Shown piece by piece: positions 7,547 to 16,599 of a stretch of DNA of 46,359 nucleotides. The stretch is from assembly GCA_023134145.1 (NCBI GenBank), contig JAGLUW010000024.1:1-46359 (forward strand), written 5' to 3'. The position numbers and the translations under genes were made by a program. The notes under the pieces are model-generated. The model had not been told where the DNA came from. It saw only the letters and a list, made by a program, of their open reading frames with translations, and did not search any database. Within the stretch, counting starts at the first letter, position 1, and the number at the start of each line of letters is the position of its first letter. The stretch comes from Sulfuriflexus sp. (GTDB lineage Bacteria > Pseudomonadota > Gammaproteobacteria > AKS1).

Positions 7547-8323
7547 TTAATGACCTTCGGCACTAATTTGCTTACGGCGTTTATCGGCAAGACGTGCAGC
7601 CGTACTATGCGGGTAACGTGTAATCACCGCGGCAAGTAATTCATTCGCCTTAACAAAGTTATTTAGTTCGTAATAACAATAACCTTGCTTCAACAATGCA
7701 TCGGCATGTTTGGTACTGTCTGGGTAGTTATTCAGCACCTTATCAAACTCAGCAATCGCTTGTTCATAGGCACGCGTTACATAGCTCACTTCACCTAGCC
7801 AATACTGTGCATTGTCTGCGTAGGCACTGCTTGGATGCTTGACTAAGAAAGCACGGAAACGACTTGTTGCTGGTGCGTAACGACCTTCTTTCAATAATTT
7901 AAAAGCAGCACGGTAAGCCGTTTCTTCAACAACAGGATCAGATGGATTAGTTGTTGGTGCTGTACCCGCAGTAGGCGCAACCGGTGCAGTTGGTGTTACG
8001 GTTGTACTTGCTTGCGGTTTTTCAACTACACCAGATTCAAGCTGACGTAAACGACGATCAATATCTAAATAAAGATCACGCTGACGTTGTTTCAAACCTT
8101 CAATGCTATTGGTCTGCACTTCCACTTCACCACGTAGTTGCTGCACTTCTTGCTGCAATGTTTCAAGACGAAGGTACATATCAACTAAGCCTTGTCCCTC
8201 AACTAACTTTTCTAACCTAGTAATGCGTTTTTCATTTGCCTCTTCATCCGCAATTAATGACGGTGAAGCCATTATTCCCGCGAGAGAAAAAAGTGCTACG
8301 TGGTGTAATTTCAGTTTAATCAT
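7547..8323 (-). CDS. cpoB: CpoB (YbgF), Tol-Pal-associated cell-division coordinator
   Basis: This is a periplasmic TPR protein that binds TolA and links peptidoglycan synthesis to outer-membrane constriction. The 258-aa protein begins with a signal peptide (about residues 1-25, ending near SLIADEE). A trimerising coiled coil follows (about 30-98, rich in Gln/Glu/Leu heptads), then a Pro/Thr/Ala-rich linker (about 100-130). The C-terminal half carries TPR-type repeats (YRAAFKLLKEGRYAPATSRF, YADNAQYWLGEVSYV, HADALLKQGYCYYELNNF). It lies 9 bp after pal, its usual position. Confidence 0.95.
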   Translation of the reverse strand: MIKLKLHHVALFSLAGIMASPSLIADEEANEKRITRLEKLVEGQGLVDMYLRLETLQQEVQQLRGEVEVQTNSIEGLKQRQRDLYLDIDRRLRQLESGVVEKPQASTTVTPTAPVAPTAGTAPTTNPSDPVVEETAYRAAFKLLKEGRYAPATSRFRAFLVKHPSSAYADNAQYWLGEVSYVTRAYEQAIAEFDKVLNNYPDSTKHADALLKQGYCYYELNNFVKANELLAAVITRYPHSTAARLADKRRKQISAEGH

Positions 8324-8332
8324 TTTCTTGTT

Positions 8333-8887
8333 CTACCGAGTTTTGTAAATAATTTCGACGCGTCGATTTTGTTGCCATGCATCTTCATCGTGGCCAATGG
8401 CTGCTGGACTTTCTTCACCATAGCTCACTGTTTGTAACTGTGAAGAAACCGCACCTTGGAATAATAACAGCTGACGCACTGCTTTGGCACGTCGTTCGCC
8501 TAGGGCGATATTGTATTCACGGCTACCACGCTCATCAGTATGGCCTTCTAATGCGACTGTCGCCCCACCATTTTTCCCCAAATACTCTGCATGTGCCTGA
8601 ATTGCAGCACGATCTTCATTACGAATCGATGCGCTATCAAACTCAAAGTAAATAACCCGTGATGACAAAATACTTTGCGGATTATCTAATTGATGTCCTT
8701 CGAATGCTGCGCCAGCACGAGCGCCAGTCGCTGTTGCGCCATCACCACCGGTGATTTGGCTACCATCTGCCTGCGTACCGCGATCTTCTACAACCACCTC
8801 GCCGCCGTCCTGGCCGCCCAAAGTTTCACAACCCGTTAACATAACTGTTGGTAACAATATTGCTGCCAATAATAATTTGTGATTCAT
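8333..8887 (-). CDS. pal: Pal, peptidoglycan-associated lipoprotein
   Basis: Pal is an outer-membrane lipoprotein that anchors the membrane to peptidoglycan and is moved by the Tol motor. The 184-aa precursor has a lipobox MLTGC with the acylated C20. A Gly/Ala/Asp-rich linker runs to about residue 65, followed by an OmpA-like domain: IYFEFDSASI at its start and the peptidoglycan-binding ALEGHTDERGSREYNIALG with Asp and Arg contacts, then RRAKAVRQLL. The C-terminal EIIYKTR is typical of Pal. It lies 37 bp downstream of tolB. Confidence 0.97.
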   Translation of the reverse strand: MNHKLLLAAILLPTVMLTGCETLGGQDGGEVVVEDRGTQADGSQITGGDGATATGARAGAAFEGHQLDNPQSILSSRVIYFEFDSASIRNEDRAAIQAHAEYLGKNGGATVALEGHTDERGSREYNIALGERRAKAVRQLLLFQGAVSSQLQTVSYGEESPAAIGHDEDAWQQNRRVEIIYKTR

Positions 8888-8924
8888 TTCCCGCTCCTTA
8901 GTCTAAATTTTATTGTGTGTCTGC

Positions 8925-10262
8925 TTATTGTACATCTGTCAGCGGTGACCAAGCCGGTTCTCTAACATCACCTTGTTGAACTTCTAAACGTTGATGAACA
9001 CGGCCATCAACCGATACCGCCGCTAACACGCCACGGTTATTTCTGTTCGTTGCATAAATAATCATACTGCCATTCGGTGCAAAACTAGGCGACTCATCCA
9101 AACTGGAATCGGTTAACACCTGCAGCGTGTTATTCGCCATTTCTAATACCGCAATTTGAAAACGTCCACGATTACCATGCACCATCGCAAGATGTTTACC
9201 ATCTGGAGAAAACACACCGCGCGCATTATATTCACCTTCAAAGGTTAAACGACGTGGTCGTGATGCGGGCTTATTTCGAGCTATGCGCATTATATAAAGT
9301 TGCGGCTTACCACCACGATCAGAGGTGAATACTAATTTAGAACCATCCGGTGACCACGTTGGCTCGGTATCAATCGCTGGATGTTTTGTTAACTGCGTTA
9401 GTTTCTTCGTCGCAAGTTCAAATAGATAGATTTCAGGGTTACCACTCTTCGACAAGACCATCGCAAGAAACTTTCCATCCGGCGACCAAACCGGCGCGCT
9501 ATTTAAGCCCTTAAAGTCTGTTAGGCGTTGTCGCTGGCCATTAAAGACTTGTTGAATAAATATCTGTGGACGTTTCGCTTCAAAACTCACATAAGCCAAC
9601 TTCTGTCCATCTGGTGACCATGATGGCGACATTAATGGTTTTGCTGAATCTAAAATGGTTTGTTCATTAAAACCATCGGAGTCCGCAATATTTAAATGAT
9701 ATTGACGTTTTCCTGTCGCTGCGGTTAATGCCGTCACATAAGCGATACGTGTATTAAATGCGCCGCGTTGCCCGGTTAATTTCTCATAAACAATGTCACT
9801 AATACGGTGTGCCATGCGACGAGTATCACCTGCAACAAAAGGATAACTAATACCTGTTACTTGCTCACCCTTAAATACATCGAACAACTGGAATTGTACT
9901 TCGTAGTTCACATCACCTAATTGACGAACACGGCCTACTAATAAGTAATCCATACTCACTAAGCGCCAATCACCAAAACGCACCGTGCCACCATCATGTG
10001 GGCGGGCGATTAAATCTTTTTCTGGCATTGGTGCAAAGCGGCCACTACGTGCCAGATCATTATTAATGATAGAAACAAGATCATAAGGTAAGGCTGTTTT
10101 TAATTGATCTGTTGCGAAAGGAACAACCGCTATCGGCTGCGCCCCATCGACACCTTGCGTAATCTCAATCGTTAATGCTGCGCGCGCTGGTGTTGATACG
10201 ACTAGCAATGTAATTAAAATTACAAAAAAAGAAGTAATAGTTTTCTTATAACTCGAGTGCAT
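8925..10262 (-). CDS. tolB: TolB, periplasmic beta-propeller of Tol-Pal
   Basis: TolB is the periplasmic partner that binds Pal and the TolA C-terminus. The 445-aa precursor has a signal peptide ending near PARA|ALTIEI. The N-terminal TolB_N domain (about 30-160) includes ALPYDLVSIINNDLARSGRF. A six-bladed propeller then follows with repeated WSPDG blade motifs (for example SPSWSPDGQKLAYVS, APVWSPDGKFLAMV, EPTWSPDGSKLVF). The length is usual. It starts 5 bp after the tolA stop, implying tight co-expression. Confidence 0.97.
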   Translation of the reverse strand: MHSSYKKTITSFFVILITLLVVSTPARAALTIEITQGVDGAQPIAVVPFATDQLKTALPYDLVSIINNDLARSGRFAPMPEKDLIARPHDGGTVRFGDWRLVSMDYLLVGRVRQLGDVNYEVQFQLFDVFKGEQVTGISYPFVAGDTRRMAHRISDIVYEKLTGQRGAFNTRIAYVTALTAATGKRQYHLNIADSDGFNEQTILDSAKPLMSPSWSPDGQKLAYVSFEAKRPQIFIQQVFNGQRQRLTDFKGLNSAPVWSPDGKFLAMVLSKSGNPEIYLFELATKKLTQLTKHPAIDTEPTWSPDGSKLVFTSDRGGKPQLYIMRIARNKPASRPRRLTFEGEYNARGVFSPDGKHLAMVHGNRGRFQIAVLEMANNTLQVLTDSSLDESPSFAPNGSMIIYATNRNNRGVLAAVSVDGRVHQRLEVQQGDVREPAWSPLTDVQ

Positions 10263-10267
10263 TTTAT

Positions 10268-11158
10268 CTACTCTGCTTTAAACAAAAAATTAAAATTATA
10301 CAATTGTGCCGCAATCGCCGAATTCTTTGGCAAGGGTAATGGCGAAGCCTTGCGTACTGCTCGCTCAGCACTGCGATCAAAAATCAAATTACCACTGGTT
10401 GTCGTTATGCTTGCATCGACCACACCGCCACCTGGAATTAATCTCACTGCAACGACACACTGGAGACCTTTTAAGTTACCGGGTGGTTTAAGCCACTTAC
10501 GTTCTATCTTTTGACGAATCAACACCTGATACTTATCTATCTCACGGGTTGCCAACTCATCGGCTTGTGCTTTCTCTTCGGCTGCTAACTGCTGCGCCAA
10601 GTCTTTTTGGCGTTGTTTCTTTTCAGTCTCACGCTTTTTCTTTGCTAAAGCTTGTTTCTTCTTTATTGCATCTTGCTTCTTTTTTAGCGCATCTTGTTTT
10701 TTCTTTAACTTCGCTTGGCGAACCTTTTCTGCTTTACGCTTTTTAACTTCCGCCTGCTGCTTCTTTTTAAGTGCGGCTTGCTGTTTCTTTAGTTTTGTTA
10801 ATTTCTTTTGCTCAGCTTTACGCTTCTTTTCTTCGGCTTTACGCTTTTTCTTTAACTTCGCTAACTTTTTCTCTTCTGCCGTCCGTTTCTTGCGTAATTT
10901 CTTTTCTTCACGCTTTAACTTTGCAACACGATCTTTTTCTTTTTTCTTGCTTCTGTCATCTGCTCGCTTGAGCTTATCTAGTTCTGCTTTTACCTTATTG
11001 GCATCAACCGCCACGGCCTTAATCACATTCTCTTTAATCACCAGTGACTTTTTCTCTGGCTTCCAATCAAAGCTAAAAACCAGCAAGCTCAGTAAGATTG
11101 CATGTACGGCAACCGAAAAGATAATCGCTGCTAAATTATTTCTTATCACTTCCTTCAT
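10268..11158 (-). CDS. tolA: TolA, inner-membrane linker of Tol-Pal
   Basis: TolA spans the periplasm and transmits force from TolQR to TolB/Pal. The 296-aa protein has an N-terminal transmembrane anchor (about 8-30, LAAIIFSVAVHAILLSLLVF). A long, very lysine-rich helical domain follows (about 60-200) built from degenerate KKK-Q/R-K/A-x-K-L/A units. The C-terminal TolA/TonB-like domain (about 205-296) includes WLKPPGNLKGLQCVVAVRL and a final SAERAVRKASPLPLP motif. The helical domain is richer in Lys and poorer in Ala than in E. coli TolA. Antisense ORFs here are shadows of this biased composition. Confidence 0.95.
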   Translation of the reverse strand: MKEVIRNNLAAIIFSVAVHAILLSLLVFSFDWKPEKKSLVIKENVIKAVAVDANKVKAELDKLKRADDRSKKKEKDRVAKLKREEKKLRKKRTAEEKKLAKLKKKRKAEEKKRKAEQKKLTKLKKQQAALKKKQQAEVKKRKAEKVRQAKLKKKQDALKKKQDAIKKKQALAKKKRETEKKQRQKDLAQQLAAEEKAQADELATREIDKYQVLIRQKIERKWLKPPGNLKGLQCVVAVRLIPGGGVVDASITTTSGNLIFDRSAERAVRKASPLPLPKNSAIAAQLYNFNFLFKAE

Positions 11159-11165
11159 GATTAAA

Positions 11166-11591
11166 TTACTGTGGCGGCTCCGTTAATAAACCCACACTTG
11201 GCGCACCGGCTTTTTGTATCAGGCTCATAGCGATAACCACTTTGCCATATTCAACCTTAGTATCTCCACGCACCAATACCGGCGTGCCTGGTTTATATTG
11301 CATAACAGCTGCAACACGTTGCACTAGTTGATCGTGATTAATTGGCTTATCTTGATCATCACCAATGCTGACGTAGTAATCACCGTTCACATCTACCGTT
11401 ACAATCAATGGTTCTTTGTTTTTATCTGGCACGGGTTGAGATGATGCCTGTGGTAACTCCACCGCAACACCCTGTGTTAACAGCGGCGTTGTCACCATGA
11501 AGATCACCAGTAGAACCAACATCACGTCGATGTAAGGCACGACGTTGATCTCGCTCATGGGTTTCTTACGTTTTCGGTTTCTGCGTATCAT
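11166..11591 (-). CDS. tolR: TolR, proton-channel subunit of Tol-Pal
   Basis: This is an ExbD/TolR-family inner-membrane protein. The 141-aa chain has one transmembrane helix near the N-terminus (NVVPYIDVMLVLLVIFMVT) containing the conserved proton-carrying Asp (YIDVMLVL). It then has a periplasmic domain with the VLVRGDTKVEYGKV signature and ends in PSVGLLTEPP. It lies 7 bp before tolA and 39 bp after tolQ. Confidence 0.97.
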   Translation of the reverse strand: MIRRNRKRKKPMSEINVVPYIDVMLVLLVIFMVTTPLLTQGVAVELPQASSQPVPDKNKEPLIVTVDVNGDYYVSIGDDQDKPINHDQLVQRVAAVMQYKPGTPVLVRGDTKVEYGKVVIAMSLIQKAGAPSVGLLTEPPQ

Positions 11592-11630
11592 ATTTTATAT
11601 AAACGTTGCGGTATCAATAATGGGGTTATT

Positions 11631-12305
11631 TTATTCATGCGCTTGGCGTTGCAAAATAGTTGAGAACTCTTCGGCAAAGGTTTCATAACGCGTTTCCAAG
11701 CGCTCAACTTCATGCGAGAAGCGGTTATAAGCAATCACCGCAGGAATCGCAGCAAACAAACCCATTGCCGTTGCAATCAATGCCTCGGCAATGCCGGGGG
11801 CGACACTGGCTAACGTTGCCTGTTGCGCATTACCGAGTGAGCGAAATGAATTCATAATGCCCCACACCGTACCGAACAAACCAATATAGGGACTGGTTGA
11901 ACCTACCGTAGCAAGAAAGGCCAAATTGGCATCTAATTCATCAATCTCACGACTCAGTGCCACACGCATGGTGCGCTGTGCGCCTTCTAATACAAATTGC
12001 GGTTCAATATTGCCCTGTTTACGTAAGCGTACATATTCACGAAAACCAGATTCAAAAATCGCCGCCATGCCATGTGAATTATTACGCCCTGCACCAATCT
12101 GCTCGTACAGGTCGCTCATTTTCTTGCCCGACCAAAAACGTGATTCAAATTCATTCGCGGCCTTGGTCGCCGATTTTATATCAATGTATTTTCGGCCAAT
12201 CATCGCCCAAGAGATCATCGAGACAATAAACAATAGCAACATGACTAATTGCACAACCGGACTCGCGCCAGCAATCATATGATAAAGACTTAAATCAGTG
12301 TCCAA
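11631..12305 (-). CDS. tolQ: TolQ, motor stator subunit of Tol-Pal
   Basis: This is a TolQ/ExbB-family protein that forms the proton-driven motor with TolR. The 224-aa protein has three hydrophobic segments, around residues 15-35 (VQLVMLLLFIVSMISWAMIG), 125-150 (LATVGSTSPYIGLFGTVWGI) and 165-190 (IAEALIATAMGLFAAIPAVI). The GLFGTVWGIMNSF motif is diagnostic. It lies 15 bp downstream of ybgC, opening the tol operon proper. Confidence 0.97.
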   Translation of the reverse strand: MDTDLSLYHMIAGASPVVQLVMLLLFIVSMISWAMIGRKYIDIKSATKAANEFESRFWSGKKMSDLYEQIGAGRNNSHGMAAIFESGFREYVRLRKQGNIEPQFVLEGAQRTMRVALSREIDELDANLAFLATVGSTSPYIGLFGTVWGIMNSFRSLGNAQQATLASVAPGIAEALIATAMGLFAAIPAVIAYNRFSHEVERLETRYETFAEEFSTILQRQAHE

Positions 12306-12320
12306 TGTTCGACCCTTGTT

Positions 12321-12734
12321 TTAATTATCGTTGTTATTAATAGCTTGCAGTACATTTTCTGGTATTGCCTGTGGTTTCCAACTTACTGCGTTGACACTGA
12401 CAATCTGTATTTCTGCTTCGCTTAATATTTTATCTTCATTAACGCGACGAATGATTTGCGTGAAAATCAAATTAGTCCGCGCCACCTTCTGTATATTCGA
12501 TACAACTTCTAATTCGTCATTAAAACGTGCCGGTTTATGCAACTGCAACGACACATTTCTAACGACAAATACAATACCGTCCTGTTCTCTGAGAGCATCT
12601 TGCTCGAAACCCAATGAGCGAACATATTCAGTACGCGCCCGTTCCATAAACTTCAGATAGTTCGCGTAATATACAACGCCAGCCGCATCTGTATCTTCGT
12701 AGTAAACACGTATCGGCCAAAGGAAATCAGTCAC
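12321..12734 (-). CDS. ybgC: YbgC, Tol-Pal-associated acyl-CoA thioesterase
   Basis: This is a hot-dog-fold thioesterase of the 4-hydroxybenzoyl-CoA thioesterase family that hydrolyses acyl-CoAs in the cytoplasm. It is conserved as the first gene of tol-pal. The 137-aa protein has the active-site motif YYEDTDAAGVVYYANYLKFM (catalytic Asp within EDTD) and the downstream VRNVSLQLHKPARFNDEL strand. It lies 50 bp after ruvB on the same strand. Confidence 0.94.
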   Translation of the reverse strand: MTDFLWPIRVYYEDTDAAGVVYYANYLKFMERARTEYVRSLGFEQDALREQDGIVFVVRNVSLQLHKPARFNDELEVVSNIQKVARTNLIFTQIIRRVNEDKILSEAEIQIVSVNAVSWKPQAIPENVLQAINNNDN

Positions 12735-12784
12735 ACTTTCAACCTTCTACTTTACCGACAATAGTTTGCAACAATAATTCCACT

Positions 12785-13807
12785 TTATTGCTTTTCATCG
12801 GACTTAAAGTCAGCTTGCAAACCAAAATGCGTATAAGCGCTCTTGGTAGCAACACGTCCACGTGGGGTACGCATAATAAAACCTTCCATAATCAGGTAAG
12901 GCTCAATCACATCTTCAATCGTGCCACGCTCTTCACCGATGGCTGCCGCTAGGTTATCGACGCCAACTGGACCACCATCGAAATTATTAATAATCGCTAA
13001 TAACAACTTACGATCCATGACATCAAAGCCATTAACATCAACACTGAGCATGTCCATGGCTTTATCCGCCGTGTCCGCATTGATCACGCCCGCCGTCTTA
13101 ACATCGGCATAATCACGCACGCGACGTAGTAAACGGTTAGCGATACGCGGTGTGCCACGTGAGCGGCGTGCGACTTCATGCGCGGCTTCTTTGCCCAAAT
13201 CAACATTGAGGATGCCTGAGCTACGCTGCACGATATGCGTGAGATCATCGTTAGAGTAAAATTCAAGACGCTGCACGATGCCAAAACGATCTCGTAATGG
13301 TGATGTCAGCGAGCCTGCGCGAGTGGTTGCGCCGACTAAAGTGAATGGTGGCAGGTCGAGTTTGATTGAACGTGCCGCTGGGCCTTCGCCAATCATGATG
13401 TCGATTTGGCGATCTTCCATGGCGGGATAAAGCACTTCTTCAACCACGGGGCTGAGGCGATGAATTTCATCTACGAACAACACATCGTTAGGCTCTAGAT
13501 TAGTTAAAATAGCAACCAAGTCACCCTGGCGTTCTAAAACCGGCCCCGATGTTTGGCGCATGTTCACGCCTAATTCATTAGCAATAATGTGTGCGAGCGT
13601 TGTTTTACCTAAACCAGGTGGTCCAAACAGCAATACATGATCCAAGGCTTCTTCGCGTTGCTTCGCAGCCTGAATGAAGATCTCCATTTGCTCACGCACA
13701 ACCGGTTGGCCAACATAATCGACCAACATAGATGGACGTATTGCACGATCCACCGCTTCATCTTCCGGATTATTTTCTGCGCCAATGAGTCGGTCTGATT
13801 CAATCAT
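12785..13807 (-). CDS. ruvB: RuvB, Holliday-junction branch-migration ATPase
   Basis: RuvB is a hexameric AAA+ motor that works with RuvA to move Holliday junctions. The 340-aa protein has Walker [13 protein letters not shown] (about residue 61), Walker [11 protein letters not shown], sensor 1 [12 protein letters not shown], the arginine finger region [14 protein letters not shown], and the C-terminal winged helix with [21 protein letters not shown]. It follows ruvA by 25 bp, completing ruvC-ruvA-ruvB. Confidence 0.98.
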   Translation of the reverse strand: MIESDRLIGAENNPEDEAVDRAIRPSMLVDYVGQPVVREQMEIFIQAAKQREEALDHVLLFGPPGLGKTTLAHIIANELGVNMRQTSGPVLERQGDLVAILTNLEPNDVLFVDEIHRLSPVVEEVLYPAMEDRQIDIMIGEGPAARSIKLDLPPFTLVGATTRAGSLTSPLRDRFGIVQRLEFYSNDDLTHIVQRSSGILNVDLGKEAAHEVARRSRGTPRIANRLLRRVRDYADVKTAGVINADTADKAMDMLSVDVNGFDVMDRKLLLAIINNFDGGPVGVDNLAAAIGEERGTIEDVIEPYLIMEGFIMRTPRGRVATKSAYTHFGLQADFKSDEKQ

Positions 13808-13832
13808 GCTTTTTTGTCTTTGTTGTTAATCA

Positions 13833-14444
13833 TTATTTTGCAACAATCTTTAATGCCTGCCGAATAATTTCTTCACTTGGTAAATCTTTTGCATCGACCA
13901 CACGTACCATCTTACTCGCTTCAGGTGGTTTATAACCAAGCGCGATCAGCGCGCTAACCGCATCAGCAACAGCATCTGCTGGTTGCACCAAGGCAAGACC
14001 TGGTTTACCTGATTGAGCTCCATCTGTCGTCGCGGCTCCCCAGTCTTTCAATTTATCGCGCATTTCAACAATCAGGCGTTCAGCGGTCTTCTTACCGACA
14101 CCGGGTAATCGCGTTAAACCGGCTATATCACTGTCCATAATACAAAGAATAAAATCTTCAGCACTAATGCCAGACAGAATCGTCAATGCTAATTTAGCGC
14201 CGACACCATTAACCTTGATTAAGGCACGAAACATGGCGCGTTCATTCTCAGTCGCGAAGCCATACAGCGTATGTGCATCTTCACGAACAACAAGATGAGT
14301 GTGTAAGGTGATGGTTTCGTCTATTTCTGGAAGACTATAAAACGTCGACATCGGCGCACTAACGTCATAGCCAATACCATTTACATCAATCAATAACTGC
14401 GGCGCTTGTTTAACTAATAACGTGCCACGTATACGTCCTATCAC
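13833..14444 (-). CDS. ruvA: RuvA, Holliday-junction DNA-binding subunit
   Basis: RuvA is a tetramer that binds four-way junctions and loads RuvB. The 203-aa protein has an OB-fold N-terminus ([20 protein letters not shown]...VNGIGYDV). Two helix-hairpin-helix motifs are visible ([19 protein letters not shown] and [20 protein letters not shown]). A C-terminal RuvB-contact domain ([20 protein letters not shown]) follows a linker. It overlaps the ruvC stop by 4 bp, indicating translational coupling. Confidence 0.97.
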   Translation of the reverse strand: MIGRIRGTLLVKQAPQLLIDVNGIGYDVSAPMSTFYSLPEIDETITLHTHLVVREDAHTLYGFATENERAMFRALIKVNGVGAKLALTILSGISAEDFILCIMDSDIAGLTRLPGVGKKTAERLIVEMRDKLKDWGAATTDGAQSGKPGLALVQPADAVADAVSALIALGYKPPEASKMVRVVDAKDLPSEEIIRQALKIVAK

Positions 14445-14959
14445 GAGCGTCTCCTCGCCTGCTTTTTACCTGCAGCGGGTAACTGCGCTAATGTTTGTGC
14501 GGTATGCGCATGACACAAGGCCACAGCCAAAGCATCAGCCGCATCTTCTTGTGGTGAGGCATTCAAATTTAGTAACACCTTTACCATATGTTGAACTTGA
14601 TCCTTACTCGCGCCGCCCTTACCAACCACGGCTTGTTTAATTGCCCGCGCTGCATATTCAGAAAGCTGTAAATCATGTGCCACACCGGCACAAATGGCTG
14701 CACCGCGTGCTTGGCCCAGCTTTAAAGCTGAATCAGCATTGCGATGCATAAAGACTTGTTCAACAGCAAATTCATGCGGATTAAACTCTCGGATAATAGT
14801 ACCTAATTCGACAAAGATAGTGCCGAGACGCTGTCCCCAGTCATCGCTAGTGATACGGATGCAACCGCTAGTGACATAGCGGCTCTGATTGCCCTCAACG
14901 TCAATCACTCCATAACCGGTGATACGAGATCCCGGATCAATACCGAGTATGCGAACCAT
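14441..14959 (-). CDS. ruvC: RuvC, Holliday-junction resolvase
   Basis: This endonuclease cuts Holliday junctions symmetrically. The 172-aa protein has the RNase-H-like acidic residues: the first Asp, D8, in [15 protein letters not shown], a Glu in FAVEQVF, and the C-terminal [12 protein letters not shown] pair. The intervening [14 protein letters not shown] helix is typical. It is followed, with a 4-bp overlap, by ruvA and preceded by yebC (32 bp gap). Confidence 0.97.
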   Translation of the reverse strand: MVRILGIDPGSRITGYGVIDVEGNQSRYVTSGCIRITSDDWGQRLGTIFVELGTIIREFNPHEFAVEQVFMHRNADSALKLGQARGAAICAGVAHDLQLSEYAARAIKQAVVGKGGASKDQVQHMVKVLLNLNASPQEDAADALAVALCHAHTAQTLAQLPAAGKKQARRRS

Positions 14960-14991
14960 CTTTTCTGCCTCGTGGTCTTGCGCTTTAATAT

Positions 14992-15741
14992 TTATTCTGA
15001 CATTTGTGCTATCACGTCTGCTGAAATCTCAGCATTCGAGTAAACACTTTGTACATCATCAAGATCTTCTAATGCATCAACCAAACGTAGAACCTTTTCA
15101 GCATCGTCTACATTCAAATCAACCGTAGTTGCTGGATGCATAGTCACGTCAGCCGACTCAGGCTCATGGCCTGCATCGATCATGGCTTGCTTCACATCAA
15201 CAAAATCATCTGGCGTTGTCTGTACATCAATACTGCCATCATCATTTGTCACAATATCATCAGCACCCGCTTCCAGTGCCACATCCATAATAGTGTCTTC
15301 ATCAACACCACTTGGATAACTAATAATGCCCATTTTGGTAAACAAATACGCTACCGAACCATCGGTACCGAGATTACCACCCGCCTTGGTAAAGGCATGG
15401 CGCACTTCTGAAACCGTGCGATTAATATTATCGGTCAGGCAATCGACCATAATGGCAACACCATTGGTGCCGTAGCCTTCGTAACGAATTTCATCGTAGT
15501 TCTCGCCTTCACCCGCGCCGGCACCGCGCTTAACCGCACGTTCCATGGTATCTCGGGTCATATTGGCGCCCAGCGCCTTATCCATGGCTGTGCGCAAACG
15601 TGGGTTAGAGGAGGCATCTGGCCCACCCATTTTCGATGCAACAGTGAGTTCTCGGATTAATTTAGTAAAAATCTTGCCGCGCTTGGAATCCTGCGCTGCC
15701 TTACGGTGCTTAATATTTGCAAACTTACTATGTCCAGCCAT
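14992..15741 (-). CDS. yebC: YebC/PmpR-family translation or transcription factor
   Basis: Family members are described as DNA-binding regulators and, more recently, as ribosome-associated factors that relieve stalling at proline-rich sequences; which role applies here is not visible. The 249-aa protein starts with the invariant [23 protein letters not shown] and contains [19 protein letters not shown] and [13 protein letters not shown]. The length is normal. It sits in its conserved place before ruvC. Directly upstream, where nudB is usually found, lies only a nudB remnant. Confidence 0.95.
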   Translation of the reverse strand: MAGHSKFANIKHRKAAQDSKRGKIFTKLIRELTVASKMGGPDASSNPRLRTAMDKALGANMTRDTMERAVKRGAGAGEGENYDEIRYEGYGTNGVAIMVDCLTDNINRTVSEVRHAFTKAGGNLGTDGSVAYLFTKMGIISYPSGVDEDTIMDVALEAGADDIVTNDDGSIDVQTTPDDFVDVKQAMIDAGHEPESADVTMHPATTVDLNVDDAEKVLRLVDALEDLDDVQSVYSNAEISADVIAQMSE

Positions 15742-15883
15742 GCCTCAAACCCTTTTATCTACAAACAACCATAAAATTTACGTGAGTGTAGCATTTAACC
15801 ACCTAAGTCGTCACCGCAGAATACCTACGCAGCCATTGTGCAACTAGGTAAAAACACCACCTGAAACAAGGCTCAAATGAACT

Positions 15884-16024
15884 TCACAAGGGCGTTCGAG
15901 GGGAAGGCAAGCTTTCTGTCGCTGATTGCCAGAACCCCCGTGGTACCACACGTTCCAACATCAGTACCACACCGGGCAAGGTGCAAATAACCACTAAAAC
16001 AGATTCGGGATGCTTATATGACAT
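15884..16024 (-). pseudogene. Truncated nudB fragment (N-terminal part only)
   Basis: Reading minus from the ATG at 16024 gives 46 codons before a TGA. About the first 38 align with the start of the intact NudB at 17529-17957: MSYK-PESVLV at the front and LMLER..PRGFWQS in the middle, roughly 28 identical positions. After the SL that precedes the Nudix box the frame diverges, so the catalytic motif is lost. The fragment lies directly upstream of yebC, the ancestral nudB position in the aspS-nudB-yebC order. It is best read as a relic of a duplicated or replaced nudB. The remainder of the yebC-globin gap (15742-15883) shows nothing recognisable. Confidence 0.8.
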
Positions 16025-16058
16025 TGCTGAACAATGGATGATGCAACAAAACTTTTCC

Positions 16059-16075
16059 AGCAGAGATTTTCTGCT
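16059..16075 (-). repeat. Small hairpin after the globin gene
   Basis: A perfect 6-bp stem, AGCAGA/TCTGCT with a 5-nt loop, begins 3 bp beyond the globin stop on the minus strand. There is no T run, so it is at most a weak terminator or mRNA-end structure. Confidence 0.3.
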
Positions 16076-16078
16076 ATT

Positions 16079-16510
16079 TTAACAGTTAGTAGGTCGTCGG
16101 AAATTAAGGATAGGTTGGTTCGGGTAGGATCGAGAACAACTCTCTAGCGGCTTTACTAAAGATCGTTTCAAGGCGGCATCAGCATCTAACCACTCGACTC
16201 TTAAATCATCGGCGATGCCCACCTCTTTAATCGAATCAGAAAGCATTACCGCGCGGAGTTCAAAAAGCTCATCAGAAATGACCATATGCTGATGAGCCCA
16301 CTTTGGTGCCTTACCACCATAAATCTTAGGGCCGCCCATCAGCTGCGTCATAAAATCTGTTTGCTGACTTTCCAAAACTTCCTGAGGTTTATCGGTAAAG
16401 TACTGACTTAACCAAGGATGTGCATAGGCCTTATCATAAAAAATCTTATGTACTTTCATCATCGTTGGTTTGCCACCCAAACGAGAAAAGAGTGTTTTGT
16501 CTATTGCCAT
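16079..16510 (-). CDS. Truncated haemoglobin-like protein (group I type)
   Basis: This is a small haem globin; family roles include oxygen or nitric-oxide binding and NO dioxygenation in the cytoplasm. The 143-aa protein shows the 2-on-2 globin pattern: LFSRLGGKPTMMKVHKIFYD, HPWLSQYF, QQTDFMTQLMGGPKIYGGK and the proximal-His segment AHQHMVISDELFEL, with H73 as the likely F8 ligand. The last 20 residues (rich in Ser, Pro, Asn and Arg) do not resemble the family. An imperfect palindrome, ATATCT-N5-AGATAT (16544-16560), lies 34 bp upstream and could be a regulatory site. It is downstream of, and in line with, the kinase and nudB genes. Confidence 0.82.
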   Translation of the reverse strand: MAIDKTLFSRLGGKPTMMKVHKIFYDKAYAHPWLSQYFTDKPQEVLESQQTDFMTQLMGGPKIYGGKAPKWAHQHMVISDELFELRAVMLSDSIKEVGIADDLRVEWLDADAALKRSLVKPLESCSRSYPNQPILNFRRPTNC

Positions 16511-16599
16511 ATTTTAAGTACCCAAAAGTGCTTTTTCTAAATAATATCTAGGAAAGATATCGGCCATATCCTAATAAACTTAAGAACAACCTAATTGTT

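Noticed and set aside
10549-11186. Leucine/serine-rich plus-strand frames opposite tolA
   Set aside because: They are antisense to the lysine-rich TolA helix; the codon bias of AAA/AAG on one strand yields long open frames on the other.
16079-16180. Frameshift at the end of the globin gene
   Set aside because: Another frame gives a short alternative tail, but neither tail is clearly closer to the family, so a frameshift cannot be claimed.
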